From Camarhynchus parvulus (taxonomy: Eukaryota > Chordata > Aves > Passeriformes > Thraupidae), in the NCBI RefSeq assembly GCF_901933205.1, contig NC_044576.1, forward strand, positions 12,867,024-12,931,023: a stretch of DNA of 64,000 nt, written 5' to 3'. A program made the translations under genes and the position numbers. Of the stretch, positions 39,727 through 52,200 are shown in pieces. Each line of letters begins with the position of its first letter. Position 1 is the stretch's first letter. The notes beneath the pieces were generated by a model, which saw only the letters and a list, made by a program, of their open reading frames with translations, was not told the DNA's origin and did not search any database.

Positions 39727-42092
39727 TTTGTGAATGTAAGTCAATGAAAGAAAGAAGAACAGGAGCTGATAAGAAATGTACAAATGGAGGAGAAAAAAGA
39801 GAATGGCTGCCCCTTCCCTTTAGTTTGTGGAATGTAATTTAACAGAACAAAAAAGGTTGCTAAAAGTTAATTATGTTGGTATGAGGTAAATTTCTGTACA
39901 TCTCTTGCTTTTAAAAGTTTAATAAATGTTTGGAAGATATTTGATAGTATATACTGAAGTTAGATACTGCTTGACAGGGACATTACATTAGAATACAATT
40001 GGCTGTTGAATATAAATTCAAGTTGGATGTATCAGAGGATTTGCAACTTCAATGTCACTCCAAAAATCATGAAGTCAAACAAAATTAGTTTCTCTTTGCC
40101 CCTGTGGCAGCTCTGCAGAGTAGATAAAAGGCATACACTGAGGCAGAAGAGATACGGTTTTGTTCACATAATGCGAAGTGATCCTTTTGTTACTGATGTT
40201 ACTAATTATACATTAATTACCTTGTTATGCTGTGACATCATATTGCAGCTAAGACCAATGAGTCAAACCTGATAATGTACTTTCTGTTTTGTTACTTATT
40301 CATAAGATACTTTGGAAGGTGTATTTATTTTTCTTCTCCCAACAGCACTTTGCAGTGTTTGTTAGGAGAACAAACTAAACACTTAAACCTGTGAATTTTA
40401 ATGAGTGCCTTTGCAAAGTGGAAACTCACCAAGGAAATTAGTTGTTGATAGTAAATCAGCAAGGCCCCTGAGATGATATATTTCCATATGGGTAATACTT
40501 TAGCAGTAATAATCAGTTTCACTTGGAAGCAAAGTAGAAACAGTAAAAGAATAATGAGACTGGTGGAAATAGATGTCAGGCAGTTTGTGATGTCTGACAA
40601 GCTGGTACAATTAAAGTTGCATTTGATACTATTTTTTTTTTTTTGCAGTAAATAATTACTCATCAAGTAACATTTATCTGTTAGAATACAAAAAGTTTCT
40701 GAAATAAAAGAAAATTTCAAAGATATTTTTGAAATGGTTGAAATAACACTTTGACATTCTTTTTTATTCCAAATAATACAGAAAAATTCATACAGGTTAC
40801 ATAACTTTGGTTGTGCCAAAAGTAGGTTTTAAAAGAAAAACTTACTGCATGGAACAGTTTATCAAATTGATGAATGCAAAGGCACAATACTTTCCTGTTG
40901 TAAAATTTGCCTTTAACTGAGGTTTAAGTAAGCTTTCAGAACTGAATGATGCCAATAAGTTGTCTTTATTCCTAAATGGAAAAAAATAGCGTACAAAGGG
41001 AAATACTTTTTATTCATTTTTCAATTGTTACAAGTGTTGTTAAATGTCATTTTTTGCTCTCTGTGTATACCAGTTAGGCCGAGTGTACCAGAGCTTAATC
41101 TGTTAAGATATCTCAGCGTCTTATTTTGACACTGATTTCCATAATATTTGACATTCAAATTTAAAACATTGACTGTATCTGTCTTATATTTAATATTGTC
41201 ATATTATTCAGCTCTACAGGCCTTACCAAATTAGAAATCCAAGAAATCATATAAAACTCAAGAAACCCATACAATAATCAATGAAAAAATGCAATATAAT
41301 TTAGCTGAAAAAAAGAAGGTTTTTGATTAATAAGTATTTGTTTTGACTGATTGGTTTTAAATGGTAAGTTGCTTCTATATGGTGAAAAAACCTCAAACAT
41401 GTGGATGTATTATAAAACTCAGTCCATGAAATTGCAACTAAAGGAGCTCTTAAGTTCATGGTTTAGGCAACTTTATTGCAGTGACATTAAACGCTGACTA
41501 ATGCATATTAGCTGTGATAGATCATTAAAGAGCTTGAATTCGTCATCACAGTGAAAAATAGGATAATGAAGATGGCTGAGTGTCAGTTGTTGGTTCAAAT
41601 TGAGTTTGATTTGGTGCAGGAAAAAAGACAATCCAGGTTCTCTTAAGTTCATGACTCAAAGTAGGACTTTGAAGTGAATTTTACTCACACATACGATGAG
41701 CAGAAGAATTCAAAATAACTATGAAGCTACTATTTTTTAAAAATGTTTGTATGTTTTCAGAACAGGTTCAGTTTTCATACAATCAATCTTAATTGTGGTC
41801 TTCCAATAGAAGTTCAGACATATAGGTCCCAGATTCAAAACACATCTTCCTGCACAAGAACTAGCAGAGAAAAACCTGGCTCTTTGAGCAATTTGCCAGA
41901 ACAATTTTTGAACTACAGTATTCATGCAAAACTTGCATGGCCTACTTTTCAACTATGTCAGTCCACATGGTGTGAAAGAGATAGTGTGAAGAAAATGTGC
42001 ATGCTATCAACAGGTGAATTTAATATGCGCGATTTTAGAGTTCAATAGAAGTGAATGTGTATGCTGTGTATATTATTTTCCTTCTTGTTTAG
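39727..42092 (+). other. KCNMA1 upstream intron, segment 8
   Basis: AT-rich sequence. It includes a 164-codon minus-strand frame at 40325-40819 that I judge to be chance: Ile/Leu/Lys/Ser-rich, no domain, no splice or promoter context. A T run followed by GCAG at about 40631-40648 would be a good cryptic 3' splice site, but no exon follows it. Confidence 0.6.
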
Positions 42093-42275
42093 GTCTGTCT
42101 GTGCTTTGCTTCCTGCCCTTTCCCTGACACAGCCTCCACAGAGCCCCCACCATCACTGATGGGCTCAGCCTTAGCAACAGCAGTGCTGAGCGTAGGGAAA
42201 CCTCCAGCAGCTTCTCAGAATTCCCCCCTGCAGCCCCCCTGCCCTGCTACCACAACCAGGTCATGCAAACCCTAG
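42093..42275. other. C/G-rich block, possibly LTR-derived, uncertain
   Basis: A sharp compositional island of CCTGCCCTTTCCCTGACACA / CCTCCACAGAGCCCCCACC / CCTCCAGCAGCTTCTCAGAA character sits in AT-rich flanks. The reverse complement (GAGAAGCTGCTGGAGGTTTCC, GGAGGCTGTGTCAGGG) reminds me of bird endogenous-retrovirus LTR sequence, but I cannot identify ends, target duplications or a polyadenylation signal. A different repeat class or a regulatory island is possible. Confidence 0.35.
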
Positions 42276-45200
42276 GGAGTTTTATAGCAATGGAGATCCT
42301 AAACTCCCATGGACAGTCTGAGCTTAAAATATGCAAAAATCCATCAATTCTTGTGGTTTCCACTACTATTTCAGAGTGTTCTTGAAAGTAATATTTCAGA
42401 GTCTCCTTTGAGTTCTGCATCACAGTGAAGAAGCTTCAGGAGCTTGAATTGAAGGCAGGAGCTTTTGTCCACTAAAATGTTTTTTATTGTAAAAAAAGAT
42501 GAAAGTATGGGCTTTTCATCAGTGTGCTAGAGACAGTATTTTGTGCATGTGAACAAATACAGAATAAATGAAACTAAGATGGTAAAATCCTCATACTTTC
42601 AGTCTATGTCAACATGAGCAAATGCTGTTCATGTACTGAGAACACTTTGCTCTGAGATCAGACTAATAACAGTTTCTCTTTTTTGCTGTGAAAAAGGAAT
42701 AGCAGTGCACTTCAGTTATGTACATTTTTCACTTTAGTTTGTGTATACACCAGGAGACTAGAGAGTGAACATCAAAATACTATAGGCTAGCAAAGCCAGA
42801 TAAAGATGCGAAGACTGTGGGCCCAGAGGAGAGGAGGACTTTGAGAACATTGTTTGTTGGTTTTTTTTTAAATTAAACTCTTCATGTTCTATAAAAAGAA
42901 TAACAAAAGCCATGACACCAGAGGGTGAAACTTAAAGGACCTGATGATATTGTCACTAGCAATAGAAGAAGTCCGCTGAGTAACAGTTGGTTTCAAGGCA
43001 TTATTTAGTGGTCACTGCTGTATTTTTTTAAAAGTAAGGGTACTATATAAGGCTGTGATTCTGCAAGCCTCTGGCCACATAGAGAAAGGCTCACAATAAA
43101 GCTTTCAGTTTTAAAATTATAACTACATAGCAAAACAGAAAATGCAGGGAGCAGGTTGGCTGAATAAATCAGTCTTTGCATCCTAACAGAGAAAGTAGTC
43201 TTTCCATCCTACCACTGAGAAAAAACATCCACTGCAAGAAAAGGTTTGTTGTGTAAAATAGCTTTTACTTTTGCTTGCTGCATCATTTGTTTTCTGCATT
43301 GGTCTTTAGTGATAGTTGTAAATCACTGATTTAATTTCATACCTCATGTAAATTTCCTATCATTTGGTAGATAATGTTGAATCATAATTCCAGATTAACA
43401 ATATTCACAACATGCCATCACCTTGACAATTACAGTATGGAAATCATCAGTGCCTGTAATTGATGGCATCAAAGGCCTCCTTGTCTTTCTCTGAAATATC
43501 AAGGTCTGCATATCAGTGCAGTCTTGTGAATTAAGATTTGACCTATAGTCTCATATAACTATGCTTATGCAGATTTTACCTAAGATAAAAGGAAAATATG
43601 CATTCATGATTTTTCACGTTGCAGAAACAACTGTATGAACATTTGTTCCATGTTATTCCAAAGCCCACTGAAAATGGCTTTCTTACTGTGAGTGAATGCT
43701 TACCCATAAACCAAGATCACAACCCTGAACAGTCTTCTTTAGGTTTAGCCGCTCCCTTAAAATTGCTAAATTTTATTTTCTAATTATGTGGAGAACTCAC
43801 ATCTCATGATCAATGACTGTATCAAATAATTAATTGGCAGGCTTTTCAGTTCAAATTAGTCTAAAAACCAGAAGAGCTCACATTGTCTCTTTTTTTGTTG
43901 CTGTTGGAAATTGAGAGGTCTGATAAGAATTATGTTTTGACATAGCCTCTGTAAAACTATTGAGGTTTATGCCTTTGTTTAGAACTATCAGACTCCTTCA
44001 GACTAAATTACTAAAATGACTAAAATTTAGTAAGTGCTACAATTTACAATCCTCAGACTTGCTCTCTATAGTTTTCTTTTGTACACTAATTAAAGGCAGC
44101 TTTTTGTATTCATGAATTCTCATGTATAGCTGGATGATTAAGTAGGCTTAGATTTATTCGTAATGATAAAAAGTCAATTTTTTCATCTTCAAAGCAGATT
44201 GGTATGAGAGAGATTTTCCTGTAGCTATCAGTCAAAGCTATCAAATTTGGCAAAATGACTGAAGGACAAACAATGGCAGGGAAAAAAGAGGAAAAAGATG
44301 CTTAAAAAGGTGACTTTCAGAAATACTGTGGTCTTTAGGTCTATCGCCAACTTTCCCCCCTTCCTACATCACATAGTTTCTTTTCGATCGTTTTCCTCAT
44401 TGATGGTCCTGTGTTTGATATCCCTGCTAATTGTCACAGAAAGCTTCTAATATTGTTGACATTAAGCTGTGCCAAATTGCTGAGCAGAGAACATGACTTG
44501 AGGAGCAGTGAGCTCCTGAAAATCCTCACGTGAATGGCTGGAGATTTAGTGGTCCTTATTAAAAAAGTCATGTTGATGGCTACCTCCCTTTAGAAGTCTA
44601 TGAAACAGTTATGGATTTTTCTAGACTTACAGTAGAAGTTGACCAACATATTTGGAAGTATCAGAAATTGTTATACTCTGTATTTGGTCTGGAAATGGAA
44701 GTGCTAAATTACATTTATTACATTATATTACGAAAGGTTTAAGAGAAAACCCACATTAGGTAGTGGTACATGGAGGATGAGAGCTGTGATGTTAGTACTG
44801 CAGCAGCAAACCCCTTTTGCAGCCTGTCAGATGCGTTTAGCAGTGAGTCTTTTCCCTTCTGTCTTGTTTTCATAATGTTTTAAAGTACATTCTTTGACAA
44901 GCATTCAAATGCTCTGTCGTATGCTGAATGATTTCAGCATTCTTGATTCAGTCTTTTTCTTGAATGAAAATTTACTAGGCTGTACTGAAGCCAAGAGCTT
45001 GCAGTTTTTCAAATACGTGCACAGCTGTATCTAGCTTTGCTGTATGTGTGAGTTCTGGTGACTAAGAACCTAAACAGTTCAAATGGGAGGTTACTTGTTT
45101 CTGTGTTTGTGGAGTTCTGCTATTTGAAAATTGAGAAATAGTAGCAGAAAATCTGAGTAACACAAAATCTGAAAATTTACCAATTTATTCAATTATAAAA

Positions 45201-46380
45201 CCTTAGTAAGGAGGAGTAACCTCTTTCTCTATTTCTTCTTTGAGCATTTATTGGCATGACTGTCTGTTCTGTAGGTTGCATGTCAGACTAATGTCAAAAT
45301 AACTGAGGAATGTGAGGATTCCTTTTGTCTGCCATACAATCTAGTATCAATTTTAAATGTATAAGGTAAATAATTTCATTAAATTTCATCCTTAAAGTGC
45401 TGCGTTCACAAAGAAATGTACTTCCTCTCAGTAGTTTCTTATGGCATGGCAGTAAAGCTTGAACTCCCTTTAACAGTACTGTTAATATGTATAATATTGT
45501 ACAAATGCACTGTGAATTGGAGGAAGAGGCCTAAATTCTCAGAAGGTCCACATTTTGCACTGCATTGTTTTCTTGAGAACTTGTTTGAGTGGTTTCCTTA
45601 CCTCAAACCCTTTACTTCAGAGACATCTTTCTGATTTTAGCATTTTAAAGACACAGCATTTTGTTTACTCTAATGTATTATTCTTTTCTGCTATTTTTAC
45701 CACTATTCTTTGTTTTCTGTTTTGTATTTTCTTTGACTGTTTCTTGGATGCTCTCCTATTTTGTTGTCACTTACAAAACTGTGAATGGTAAATGATGAGG
45801 AGTATGGACAAGAACTGGGAAATTAGTTTTTGTGGTTTTGTTTGGTTTTATGTTTTTAAAATTTTTATTACTATTATTAAATGTTTTTTATTTTTTGAAC
45901 AAATACTAATTAAGAAATAGATAATCGCTTAATTCAAAAAGACCATGTTTTCCACTATTTTCCCTTTTTTTATACTTTATTGATTTTTCAGTTCTGTATT
46001 GCAATATTCCAGATACAGAGGTGTGTTGGCAAATTGCTGCATTACATTTTACTGGTAAATATATTTATTTGATTTAAGTTGATCAATTTCCCAGATGTTG
46101 CACCATTATATAGTTAGATTAGTTTATAAATTAATTATAAAGAATATGATTGTGATTTTGGGGTAATATCTTGTCTTTTATTCTGTCCAGGAATTAGTGC
46201 ACTTTTGTGTTTTCCAAGATGTTCCATGCACAGGTGGAGTTTTTTTTTTTGTGTAGGCACTATACTAAAAAGTGCAGCTTGCTGCTTCATCTCCCCTCGA
46301 TCACTTTGTTTAGCCAGAGGTTGGCCAAAGTATTGTTAGAACAAAGTTCGAGCTGAAGTTATCTGGTTCCAGTTCTTCAT
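42276..46380 (+). other. KCNMA1 upstream intron, segment 9
   Basis: Unique AT-rich sequence with no repeat or exon recognised. The frames at 45416-45791 are hydrophobic and Phe/Leu/Cys-rich because of T-rich DNA, and are not credible genes. Confidence 0.6.
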
Positions 46381-46795
46381 GTGGAGATAAACCCCCTTTA
46401 TCAGCCACCATTACGAGTGCTGCTCTGGTGCAGTGCGGGGTGTGACAGGGGACCCTTCCCTGGGTTCTTTGGCCTTTGCCCAATTCTGCAGTTGAGCTGT
46501 TTGGTTTTCATTTTGCAGGATCTGGTTGACGGTTCATCACTGGTTTCTCTAAAACAACATGCCTAACACAAGTATGCTTATTGGCAGCCCTTATCCGCAG
46601 TGGGACAGTGACGAGCCTGGAAAGAGGAGCGTTGACATCCCCAGTAGTTGGTGGGTGATGGTCACCAACAAAACACTTCTGCTCAGCGGGGTTGTAGAGC
46701 CAGTCACGCACCCACTGGAAATCTGTGAGAGCTATTCTTCTACCAGTGTACAAAGAGTGAATTTGACCTTAATTTGGGTGACTGCTAGGTAATCA
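46381..46795. other. GC-rich block open on both strands, of unknown origin
   Basis: About 400 bp with higher GC than its flanks and long open frames: plus 46381-46566 and 46559-46792, minus 46508-46753. The plus frames are joined across a strong acceptor-like sequence (pyrimidine tract ending TTTTGCAG at 46518). The predicted peptides (plus ...SPYPQWDSDEPGKRSVDIPS, minus ...TDFQWVRDWLYNPAEQKCFV) match no family I recognise. It may be a decayed retroelement or LTR piece, an unannotated alternative exon, or a retrocopy. None is established. Confidence 0.35.
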
Positions 46796-47842
46796 GGAAG
46801 AAAAACCTTTTAGGCTGGTGAGCAGAAAAGCCCTTCAAATGTGCAGATATTTACAGACATATAATGCCATCCACTTAGCTTCAAAAAGTCGCACATTTTG
46901 ATAGAAGGTACTGCTATTTTTTTGACTAATGATACTGAATTGGAAAAGTTGCATGTATTTTAATTGGTCGTATTGCCAGGCACTCTCCCAGCAAACCTAA
47001 TTAACTTCAAGCTCCAGAGCACCTTTAACAGATGGGATTTTTGTCTTGTGTTTTTTCACTAATTAGAAAATCTCAGTCTTTTCACATTATGGATTTAACA
47101 GAAATTTTCATTTTATTGTCAATATGTCAGTAGAAAGTTGAGAAAAACCCCAATCTGTATCAAGAAAGCAAAATGAAGCTGAAATACTAACATATATTGA
47201 AGCATGTACAGAACAGATGACAGCAAAAATGCTTTTAAAAAATCTTTCCTCAAATCAGATTGGAACTGTGTGTGGAAAAGTATATAAGGGTCCTCTTTAC
47301 TGCTCTGATGCATAAATTCAATATTTGGAAACTAAATATGTGCAAATTTTTTTTTTGTTAACTCTTCTCTGTTTGCTCTTATATGTTTTCTGTCCCAGAA
47401 ATAATGTTGTTTCTGTATTTCTTATCAATATTATTCAAGTCTGTAAAAAGAGATTCATTACATATGAACAGTATTTTAAAAGATATATTTACCATAAGCA
47501 CAGAATTTTAGTTTTAGTAATAAATTAATACCTTATTATACTGGGTCATAACTTAATGGTACCAAAAATATAGTTCCAGAAAAATTGGCAAAAAGTTTAT
47601 CATAGAGTTACTGACACCTTTCTACTTAAATAAAACCCTTTAATACACAAAGCCCCTTTGCTGTCATAGGCAGTTGCTGCCGCTGATGCCATGTCCTGTT
47701 TGGGGTCTTGGTGATTGCTGTGGCCTCAGGAGAGGTCTCAGCTGTGTGAGATCCACTGCAAACACCTGTAGTGAAGGGAGTGGTTGCCCTAATGAGTTGA
47801 CATGGTGTATTCCTGCCAACTGCAAGCAAGAGGCAGAATTGA

Positions 47843-47930
47843 GAGCCTGGAGAGGTCAAGTAATATACTGAAGTCACACATCACAGGAATAGTAGGACTA
47901 AGGACAATAACCAAGAATTCTGATTACTCA
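47843..47930 (+). mobile_element. MIR-like (CORE-SINE) 3' remnant
   Basis: GCCTGGAGAGGTCAAGTAAT, ACTGAAGTCACACATCACAG, then AGTAGGACTAAGGACAATAA and CCAAGAATTCTGATTACTC follow the order of the MIR 3' half (GAGAGGTGAAGTGACTTGCC, AAGGTCACACAGC, GGCAGAGCTGGGA, AACCCAGGTCTCCTGACTCC). Divergence is high, as expected for a SINE that was active in early amniotes. The 3' LINE-like tail is not clear. Confidence 0.45.
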
Positions 47931-48449
47931 TGGTCATCAATCAGAGCTCATGCTGGACTACTTTGATGCTTTTTGGTTTTAAAATTAAATCCTTGCTATG
48001 AATTTTCTGACAGAAGTTTACTGAGAATTTACTGCCCACTGTTTTATCAGGTAGTCATTTCTCACTCCCCTTCACCTCCTCTTTTGGATAAACTCAGACT
48101 TGTCTTGGAAAGTGTAAGCCTATATGAGCTTTGCTCGAGGGGAAAATTTATATAGCAAAAAATCTTGTAAAGCTGCCAAATTTACAGTACTGTTTTTATT
48201 GTGTGCTGATGGCTAAATTAGTTACTGTAAAATTTAATAGCTGATGAACTTTTTAGTTAACTCCTTTTTGTGTAGTAGTGGTAAACAAAAAGCAAAATCA
48301 TAAAATGAAACTGAAGGGAAATGACTTGCATGTAAAATCTTGTAAAAGATTTTCAAGTCTGGGTTCCTGAAGAGTTTTTAATGTGGCTATAAAAATTGCA
48401 AAGTTTGGATTTAGTGTTTTAATTGCTTCAAGCTCAAAACAAAGATTTA

Positions 48450-48522
48450 GTAACTAAGAGTTAGCAATTAAGTATCTGACGTAGCAATTAAGTTAACTCA
48501 GTGACTAAGAGTTGGCAATTTT
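48450..48522 (+). repeat. Short diverged direct repeats (CTAAGAGTTRGCAATT)
   Basis: GTAACTAAGAGTTAGCAATTA at 48450-48470 is repeated as GTGACTAAGAGTTGGCAATTT at 48501-48521. An additional partial copy, TAGCAATTAAGT, lies at 48482-48493. The offset is about 51 bp. It is a small local duplication. Confidence 0.8.
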
Positions 48523-49247
48523 AGGGAAGATACTCTGGATCTTCTATGGTCAAGAAGGTCTTACTTTTGTTAAATTGCAGAGATGTGGGTACATCTCCTA
48601 GAGTCTGCAAAGTAATGCTGGGATTGCCAAGCTAGAAGTAATTGCTAACTCCTGAAATGTAACTTTGAAGCAGGTGGGTCCTTGGATTTTTATGGTTTTC
48701 TTTCCTAACAAATCTGGATAAGCAAATTCTGTCTATAAAAGAACTACAATTGATTTCTTATTTGATGGTTAAAGGACATTTGGGGTTTATATTTAAGGTA
48801 TGAGAATTTTCATCCAGGTTACATCAAAACAGGCTATTCACATTTTAGTAGTGCAAACATTCGTGTAACAAAAGTTTAACGGATCATTGAGGTTTTAGCT
48901 TTAGGTATACAGGAACTAATTAGTGTTCTCCATAACTAATTATAAATATAAAAACAAGTGGAATTTTATTTTAAGATCATAGTTTATAAAACTGAGTATC
49001 TTATTAACAGAATTTACTGTGTGAATGTAGAAATGAAAACCAAGTAAATTTCAAAAAATATTAGTAACTAAAAGCCTAGTGTATTCTAAGGATTACAGTA
49101 GCCTTTGGCTAGAATTATTTAACCATAGAATAAGAGTTTGAAAGAAACATTTTTGAAGAACAGTACAGAAGAGATTGTTGTCAGAGAAAATAAGAACTCT
49201 CTGATGCCCTGTGGTGTTAGGGGTTACAGATTTCTGAAAGATTTTGG

Positions 49248-49271
49248 TTTTTTTTTTTTTTTTTTTTTTTT
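49248..49271. repeat. Poly(T) homopolymer, 24 nt
   Basis: An uninterrupted T run preceded by GATTTTGG and followed by CCCACTG. It is the longest homopolymer in the window. Read on the minus strand it would be an A tail, but no retroposed body is recognisable beside it. Confidence 0.95.
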
Positions 49272-52200
49272 CCCACTGCATACTTCCTATTTTAATACTT
49301 AATTTTGGAGGAAAATAAAAAGAGATGATTATTCCTTTTTGATTTTCTGCTTTGCCTCTTGAGTTCTATGCTATTTTGTATTAATTATGTTTGGATAATT
49401 TAATCTTGTATAAGCAAGAATTTGCCTTTGAAACTTCAAAGAGTTCTGTTTCAACTTTCACAGAATGTTCAAGTGTTACAAGGTATGAGAGTCTGAAGTT
49501 CCTGCTCTAGAGTCTCTTCATTAATAACTGTAGCCCTCCTGTCTAGTGAACCAGCCTTCTTGCTTTCCTTTTTTTCTTCAATAATGCAGTTTTGGAGTTG
49601 TAGGGGGAACAGTGCCACCCCTTGGATTATGCCTTTGTTACATAGGCTGGGGCCTGAGTTTATTTGAGACAGTGTTTCTCAGAGTGCTTGGTGCTTGCCT
49701 GCAGTATTATTATGCTGGTACCCCCTATTAAAACTCCCCTTTTTTTATTTCTCTTTTTTCTTTTTGTATCTATTATGGATGCCTAAATTTTGACTGCAGT
49801 CAAAGCTCTTCTAGAGCATCTTGGAATCGGTCAAACCATTTTTAGTTTTCCTTAGATGGATTTTATCTGCAGTTTCTCTGACTCTTGCCTCAAAAGGGCA
49901 TTCTACACTTTTGTTTAAATTTGGGGCTGGATTTTTTCTGTTCCTTTTTTTATGGAAGATTTAGAGATATGCAGCACCTATTCCATGTATTTCCCCCTCT
50001 TTAATCAGATTGGTGTTTATTTTTAATTTGTCAGTAAGTGCTTAGTCAGTATAGCTGTTAGCAAATTAGTTCACATTTCTCAATCTTACACAAACAGTGA
50101 GCTATTATAAATTAAAGGATTCTTTCCTTCTGTAAAGGAGGGTTATAATAGATGTGTAGCAATTGCAGTGTTTTGGCAAACACATTGAAATAATAAACAA
50201 AGGAAGCGAACTTCTTGCCATGGCCTAGTTAACAAGAAAGGCAGTAATCCACATACATATGTGCTTTTCCCTCCCTCAGATTTTAGTTGCTGTGAATTTG
50301 GGGAATGGGTCTATGTTTGTGACACCCCTCTAGCCTAGCAAGGTCTCTAAAACAGATATTATCTCCCCTGGCAATCTAGGGAACACTAGAGCAAACTCAG
50401 TAATTGTCATCCTGGGTCTGAATAACCAGGTTACACTGCACTCTTTAAATGGGAATACAAAAACTTACATCTGAGACATTATCATATAGCATACAAAAGT
50501 TTGGGGTTTGTTAAAATCTATTTCTTTAGTTTTTTTACTTAAGTATAACTTTAGCCTAATTGGTTCAAGATCTGCTTTTCCCACACACTTGATTTCAATT
50601 TCAGCTCAACTCCTCTGTCACTTAGCAAAGGAAAATGTTTCTCTGCTAGCAGGAAAAAGAAATGGAGTTTAATGTTCCATTCTCTTCTGATACCCTTTCT
50701 GTGGTTCTTTAAGACATTATGTATCATGTTAGGTATGTGTTTCGAGGCAATAGAAGAGAAAATAAGCCTTGATGTAAAATCAGGTGTGTATATATATACT
50801 TATATATTTTGGCATTTTAGTGGCAGTTAAATGAACTGTCAGAGAACACTTGAAAGCCTTAAGTGTTTTGGGAGGTCTCACCCAGAATCTCTATAATATT
50901 TAGGCAGCAGAGTGATGATTAACAAAGGATTGGCTATAACTGAAATGCAAGGCTGATACAGTGTTTTGCTGGGTTTGCTCTACAGGAATCCTTTGGGTAG
51001 GAGGCAATGACTGAAAGTTGTAACTCAAGACTTGCTATGTGAAAAGGGAAATAAAAGTTTTACAAAGCCCTTGTGTGCTTTGTGAAACCTGAATGAATAA
51101 GAAGAGTATTTATAGAGTCCCAAATGGATTACAATCTTAGTTTTTAAAATTTAATTTCCAGCATTAAGTGGCCATCTCAGCATTCTGCAACCCAAAATGC
51201 CTGCTGTAGGGTAAATCTCTTTTGTCCTGTGGCTTTTTTATGGTTGTTTTTTTCTTCTTTTCTTTCTTCTGTTATTTATAGATTGTTTGCTTTTTATTGT
51301 TTTTTTTATTGCCGTTTTCTTTCTTTTTTTTTAAGAGATACCTATATTTAATAGTGGCTTTGAGGGTGCTGTTACTATAGAAATGATTCCACAGAATGCA
51401 GGGTAAAACATTACCACTAATACTTGACTTTAAATTATTTGAAAGTGAATAGGTGTGTTTAAAACTGGTTTGGGAAAAAGCAAAATTTTTGCCAAAATTG
51501 TAAGCTCTGTGTTCTCAGAACACTTAGCACTCTTTAAAATTTTGTTTTTTAAAAAATGCAGACTTTCCTTGAAATGGATTGATAATAAATAATGGAGCAG
51601 ATTTGATTCAGATTGAAACCATGATTGTATCTAGCTTGGAATATTCCAACAGGTAGGGCAGAGTGTGCATAATAATGTGATTCCCACTATCTTAATTCAG
51701 AGAAAAATGGGCCTTGGGATCGCTTCTAATCATAATTTGGGGTATATTGTCAGATAACATCCACAAGTTCTATTCACCACTATAATTTCTTGTGATGGTG
51801 AGACTACTACAAGTTGATAGCATTTAATAGCTTATTTCCCCTTGCAACACCTGTACGCAATGAAAGAAGATTAAAACTCTAGATGTTAACACATATATTA
51901 GACTTAGGTAGTAAAAATGTTGTTTCAATGAATTTCATGCTTTGATTCTTGAATTTGATGGACAGATCTCACTGGTTGAGGTGATAATGCATCAGACAAG
52001 ACAACAGATACTTGTACTCAGGCAAAATATTCTATTTTAGACATTCACAAAGTAAAAAATATTATGGTCAGCAGGATATAAAAGTAAGGAAAAATCATTT
52101 AAGCTTTCAGTTGAATGGTTATTTTAACAATTAGTTAATATTACAATTATGTAATATTCATACATTAATGACTATTTTATTGGAAGGTATGTACATGTTT

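Noticed and set aside
40622..40655. T-rich tract ending GCAG, a good-looking 3' splice site
   Set aside because: No open, conserved-looking exon or donor follows it; TAA occurs immediately after the AG.
40325..40819. 164-codon open frame on the minus strand, the longest in the window
   Set aside because: The composition (Ile, Leu, Ser, Lys, Phe-rich) follows AT-rich DNA. There is no domain, signal or splice context, and a frame of this length is plausible by chance in 64 kb read in six frames.
49248..49271. Poly(T) run as the A-tail of a minus-strand retrocopy
   Set aside because: No processed-gene body or target-site duplication is recognisable next to the run.
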